From assembly GCA_963745405.1 (NCBI GenBank), contig CAVUWY010000002.1, positions 1,116,001-1,180,000 on the forward strand: 64,000 nucleotides of DNA, given 5' to 3'. The position numbers and the translations under genes were made by a program. This document shows, piece by piece, positions 61,401 through 64,000 of this stretch. The first letter of the stretch is position 1, and every line of letters begins with the position of its first letter. Origin of the DNA: C-114 sp963745405. Lineage in GTDB: Bacteria; Chloroflexota; Limnocylindria; Limnocylindrales; CSP1-4. The notes under the pieces were generated by a model, which was not told the origin of the DNA, ran no database searches, and saw nothing but the letters and a program-made list of their open reading frames with translations.

Positions 61401-62541
61401 GTGGACGCGTCCGCCATCCGCGACCTCGCTGAGCGGATCGGTTCGACCTCGGGGCGTCTTTGACCTTCCGACGAAGGCCGCTCGCCTCGGCGAGCTCGAG
61501 GCGCTGACCGCCGCACCCGGGTTCTGGGACGACCAACGGACGGCCCAGCGCATCCTCCGTCAGGCCGACGGCCTCCGCACCGAGGTCGAGCTGTGGCAGT
61601 CGCTCGAGCGACGGGCCAGCGACCTCATCGACCTGCTCGGGCTGGCCGACGAGTCGGGCGATGCCGACCTCCGGGCGGAGGTGGACCGGGAGGCCGACGA
61701 GCTCGCCCGCGAGTTCGGCCGGGAACGGACGGCCCTCCTCTTCTCCGGTGAGTACGACGACCGGTCGGCCATCATCACCGTGAGCGCCGGGGCCGGCGGG
61801 ACCGAGGCGACGGACTGGGCCGAGATGCTCGTCCGGATGTACCTCCGCTGGGCCGAGCGGCACCGCTTCGCGACCGAGATCGTCGACCAGCTCGAGGGCG
61901 AGCAGGCCGGCCTCAAGAGCGCGACGATCGCCATCGACGGCCGCCGCGCGTACGGCTGGCTGCGGGCCGAGCGCGGCGTCCACCGCCTCGTGCGGATCAG
62001 CCCGTTCGATGCCCAGAAGCGGCGCCAGACGACCTTCGCCCTGATCGAGGTCCTGCCCGAGGTCGAGGCCGACGATACCGATGTCGAGCTCGACTGGGAC
62101 GAGATCCGGGTCGACACGTATCGCAGCCAGGGGGCCGGCGGCCAGCACGTAAACAAGACCGACTCGGCCGTCCGCCTCACCCACCTGCCGACCGGCATCG
62201 TCGCCCAGAGCCAGAACGAGCGCTCCCAGACCCAGAACAAGGAGACGGCGATCAAGGTCCTCAAGGCCCGCCTCCTCGAACGACGGCTCGAGGAGAAGGA
62301 GGAGGAGCTTCGCCAGCTCAAGGGCGAGCACGTGACGGCCGGCTGGGGCAACCAGATCCGGAGCTATGTCCTCCACCCCTACCAGATGGTCAAGGACCTG
62401 CGGACGAGCTACGAGACCTCGAACACCGGTGCCGTCCTCGACGGCGACCTCGATGCCTTCATGCAGGCCGAGCTCGAACGGCTCGCGACCGGCCGGCCAC
62501 CGTCAGGCGACGAGCCCCCGGAGGCGGGAGCGGCCGCGTGA
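61401..62541 (+). CDS. prfB: Peptide chain release factor 2, programmed +1 frameshift
   Basis: About 379 residues. A short first frame (GTG 61401, 20 codons) ends CTT TGA C at 61458-61464; +1 slippage joins it to the long frame (DLPTKAARLGELEAL...). Key motifs: SPF stop-recognition tripeptide in RLVRISPFDAQKRRQ, and QGAGGQHVNKTDSAVRLTHL with GGQ near residue 246. Reads UGA/UAA; modified by PrmC. The frameshift makes synthesis dependent on low RF2 activity at UGA. GTG 61401 directly follows the TAG of the Cys-rich gene. Confidence 0.97.
61451..61464 (+). promoter_or_regulatory. prfB programmed frameshift site
   Basis: GGGG (61451-61454), three-base spacer CGT, then CTTTGAC (61458-61464): same layout as the E. 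coli prfB element, with an internal Shine-Dalgarno-like GGGG. Confidence 0.93.
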
Positions 62542-63509
62542 CCGTGCTGCTCGGGACCCAGGAGGCGGACATCCGCCCGGCCCGTCCGGACGAGCTCCCC
62601 GCCTGTGCGGCGATCTGGCGGAGATCGATCAACGACTACACCGGGCGGCTCGGGCAGGCCGAGATCCCCGACGACCTCGACGCCGTGCTGACCCTCTACC
62701 GCCACCTCCAGGAAACAGACCCGGAGCGGTTCATCGTCGCCGGGCGGATCGACGGCGACGGCACGGACCGGGTCGTCGGCTTCGCCGCCGCCGTCGTCCG
62801 AGCCGGGCAGTGGTTCCTTTCGATGCTCTTCATCGAGCCGGAGGAGCAGGGCGTCGGCCTCGGTCGGACGCTCCTCGAGCGGGTCCTGCCGCCCGACGGA
62901 TCGGGCCTGCTGCGGGCGACGTGTACGGACAGCGCCCAGCCCATCTCGAACGGCCTCTACAGCCGATACGGGATGGTGCCCCGCCTGCCGTTGCTCGATC
63001 TCGTCGGCAGCGTCCGCCATCCCGAGGCGCTGCCGGACCTGCCGGCCGGTGTCGTGGCGACTTCGTTCGAGGCGATCGTCGAGGGATCCGCCGACGGCCA
63101 CCGGACGCTGGCGGCGGCTGTCGACGACCTCGATCGCGAGGTCGCCGGCTTCGACCATCCCATCGACCACCGCTGGATCCGGACGGCCGGGCGGCGCGGT
63201 CACCTCTACCGCGACGGCAGCGCCCCGGATGCGCCGGTCCTCGGCTACGGCTACGGCTCGGACGTCGGGCGGGTCGGGCCGATCGCGGTCCGCGACGAGG
63301 CGCTGATGGGCCCGGTCGTGAGCCATCTCCTCCGCTCGTTCGAGCCGCGCGGCGCGTACGCGGTCTGGGTGCCCGGGGCGGCGACCGGGGCGGTCGCTAC
63401 ACTCCTCGCCGCCGGCCTCCGCATCGAAGGCTTCCCGCTCCTCCTCTGCTGGGACCGCGTCTCGACTGACTTCGCCCGCTACCTGCCGATCTCGCCCGGG
63501 CTCCTCTGA
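62538..63509 (+). CDS. GNAT-family N-acetyltransferase (double domain)
   Basis: 323 residues. N-terminal GNAT domain (residues about 10-150): IRPARPDELPACAAIWRRS, FLSMLFIEPEEQGVGLGRTL with the acetyl-CoA loop Q-G-x-G-x-x-x-L. The second half (about 165-315) looks like a degenerate second GNAT fold (GYGSDVGRVGPIAVRDEALM) without a clear pantetheine loop. Substrate unknown. Overlaps prfB by four bases, so it is in the same transcript. Confidence 0.85.
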   Translation: MTVLLGTQEADIRPARPDELPACAAIWRRSINDYTGRLGQAEIPDDLDAVLTLYRHLQETDPERFIVAGRIDGDGTDRVVGFAAAVVRAGQWFLSMLFIEPEEQGVGLGRTLLERVLPPDGSGLLRATCTDSAQPISNGLYSRYGMVPRLPLLDLVGSVRHPEALPDLPAGVVATSFEAIVEGSADGHRTLAAAVDDLDREVAGFDHPIDHRWIRTAGRRGHLYRDGSAPDAPVLGYGYGSDVGRVGPIAVRDEALMGPVVSHLLRSFEPRGAYAVWVPGAATGAVATLLAAGLRIEGFPLLLCWDRVSTDFARYLPISPGLL

Positions 63510-63510
63510 G

Positions 63511-63570
63511 CGGCGGCTCGGCCCTGTGAGGGGCCGCTCGGCCCTGTGAGCGGCGGCTCGGCCTCCGAGC
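63511..63570. repeat. 20-bp tandem repeat, three copies, after the GNAT gene
   Basis: Copies at 63511-63530, 63531-63550 and 63551-63570, unit cggcggctcggccctgtgag (second and third slightly diverged). The junction cggccc/gggccg (63519-63536) forms a 6-bp hairpin, a weak terminator candidate without a T run. Confidence 0.7.
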
Positions 63571-63735
63571 GTGCCGCACGCCCGAGCGTGCCGGGGCCAG
63601 AGCGTTTGCCCGCCTTCGAGAGCCGGTGGTAGCCTCTTACGGACGTGGCTCCTCCTGCAGTGCCCGTGGTCGGAGTCGGAATCGATGCGTGACGACGAAC
63701 GTCGCCACGAGCCGCACCGCCCACGGAGCCGCATG

Positions 63736-64000
63736 TGACCGACGCAGCGCGCATCTCGCCGGCGCCCCCGAGCTCGCCGAGCCGATCCTTCCGCGACCGC
63801 CTGTCACGGCGGAACCGCGACCACGACGAGGACGGCTCCGGCGGTGACGGGCACGGCGAGCCGGGCCGGAGCGAGCGCAGCCGGCCGGACGGCCGCCACG
63901 GATTCGAGGAGCGCGACGCCCGTGCCGCGGCCCACCCCGACCGCGCCGTCGTCGTCATGCGGGACGTCGCCAAGACCTACCCGAACGGCAAGATGGCACT
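63736..64000 (+). CDS. ftsE: FtsE-like ABC ATPase, N-terminal part (cut by window edge)
   Basis: 88 residues seen. The last 15 (VVVMRDVAKTYPNGKMAL) match the first strands of FtsE (M-x-x-x-x-V-x-K-x-Y-P-N-G), the ATPase of the FtsEX divisome complex; a prfB-ftsE-ftsX order is common in high-GC bacteria. Before it lies an unusually long 70-residue polar, Arg/Asp/Gly-rich segment. GTG 63736 is the first in-frame start; ATG 63955 within VVVMRD would remove nearly all of the tail. The Walker motifs are beyond the edge, so the call rests on this short match and context. Confidence 0.6.

Overview
The window is a gene-dense, very GC-rich bacterial chromosome segment with no mobile elements, rRNA or tRNA that I can support. 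GTG starts are common, start and stop codons often overlap (ATGA, GTGA, TGATG), and the gene content is almost entirely core: F-type ATP synthase, MurA, MreB/MreD/PBP2/RodA, ParAB, GyrB/GyrA, SecA, RF1, RF2, L21, L27 and L31. Protein style (long Ala/Pro/Lys tails, GTG starts) and gene order suggest a high-GC Chloroflexota lineage (Limnocylindria-like), with an actinobacterium-like phylum as the alternative. This placement is from memory of the families, not from a search. The parAB, gyrB and gyrA genes plus two parS-like palindromes suggest an origin-proximal region, although dnaA and dnaN are not in the window.

Layout. 0-3 kb: a frameshifted endonuclease IV gene and a GT-C type membrane glycosyltransferase, then a VOC fragment. 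3.2-15.5 kb (minus): an XRE regulator, then a long block reading atpZ/I-B-E-F-H-A-G-D-C-murA-mreB-PHP phosphoesterase-YbhN-like flippase, with a good promoter upstream of atpZ/I. 15.6-25.1 kb (minus): a cell-surface block with a TylF-like methyltransferase, a 1527-residue secreted repeat protein, a Pro/Thr-rich membrane-anchored PKD protein, a WecA/TagO-type transferase, and glyA. 25.3-28.1 kb (plus): a lipoprotein, an unknown 136-residue protein and an ABC1/UbiB kinase-like protein. 28.2-32.8 kb (minus): translation genes (tsaC, HAD phosphatase, prmC, prfA) and a DUF1385 protein.

32.8-36.8 kb: a repeat-rich stretch with two non-coding regions around a membrane protein, an HxlR regulator and rplU-rpmA-rpmE. 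36.8-43.8 kb: an ABC exporter, a DUF4203-like membrane protein, an orphan DUF2344 protein, then (plus) an AI-2E family protein, a J-domain protein and a CPA1 antiporter. 43.8-47.4 kb (minus): mreD-mrdA-rodA, with mrdA broken by one frameshift. 47.9-57.2 kb (plus): parA-parB-gyrB-thioesterase-AlkD-like-gyrA-prs-small membrane protein. 57.3-64 kb (plus): secA, a DUF218 protein, an unrecognised cysteine-rich mini-protein abutting prfB (with its programmed +1 frameshift), a GNAT protein, and the start of an ftsE-like gene cut by the window edge.

The most notable points are the cysteine-rich protein with its own promoter and operator-like repeat directly upstream of prfB; MurA with Asp instead of the fosfomycin-target Cys; GyrA with Val at position 83; two parS-like sites around parAB-gyrB; a cluster of TTGC/GCAA hairpins and tandem repeats at 32.9-33.3 kb; long basic tails on L21 and L27; and single-base frameshifts in three otherwise intact genes, which look more like assembly errors than decay.
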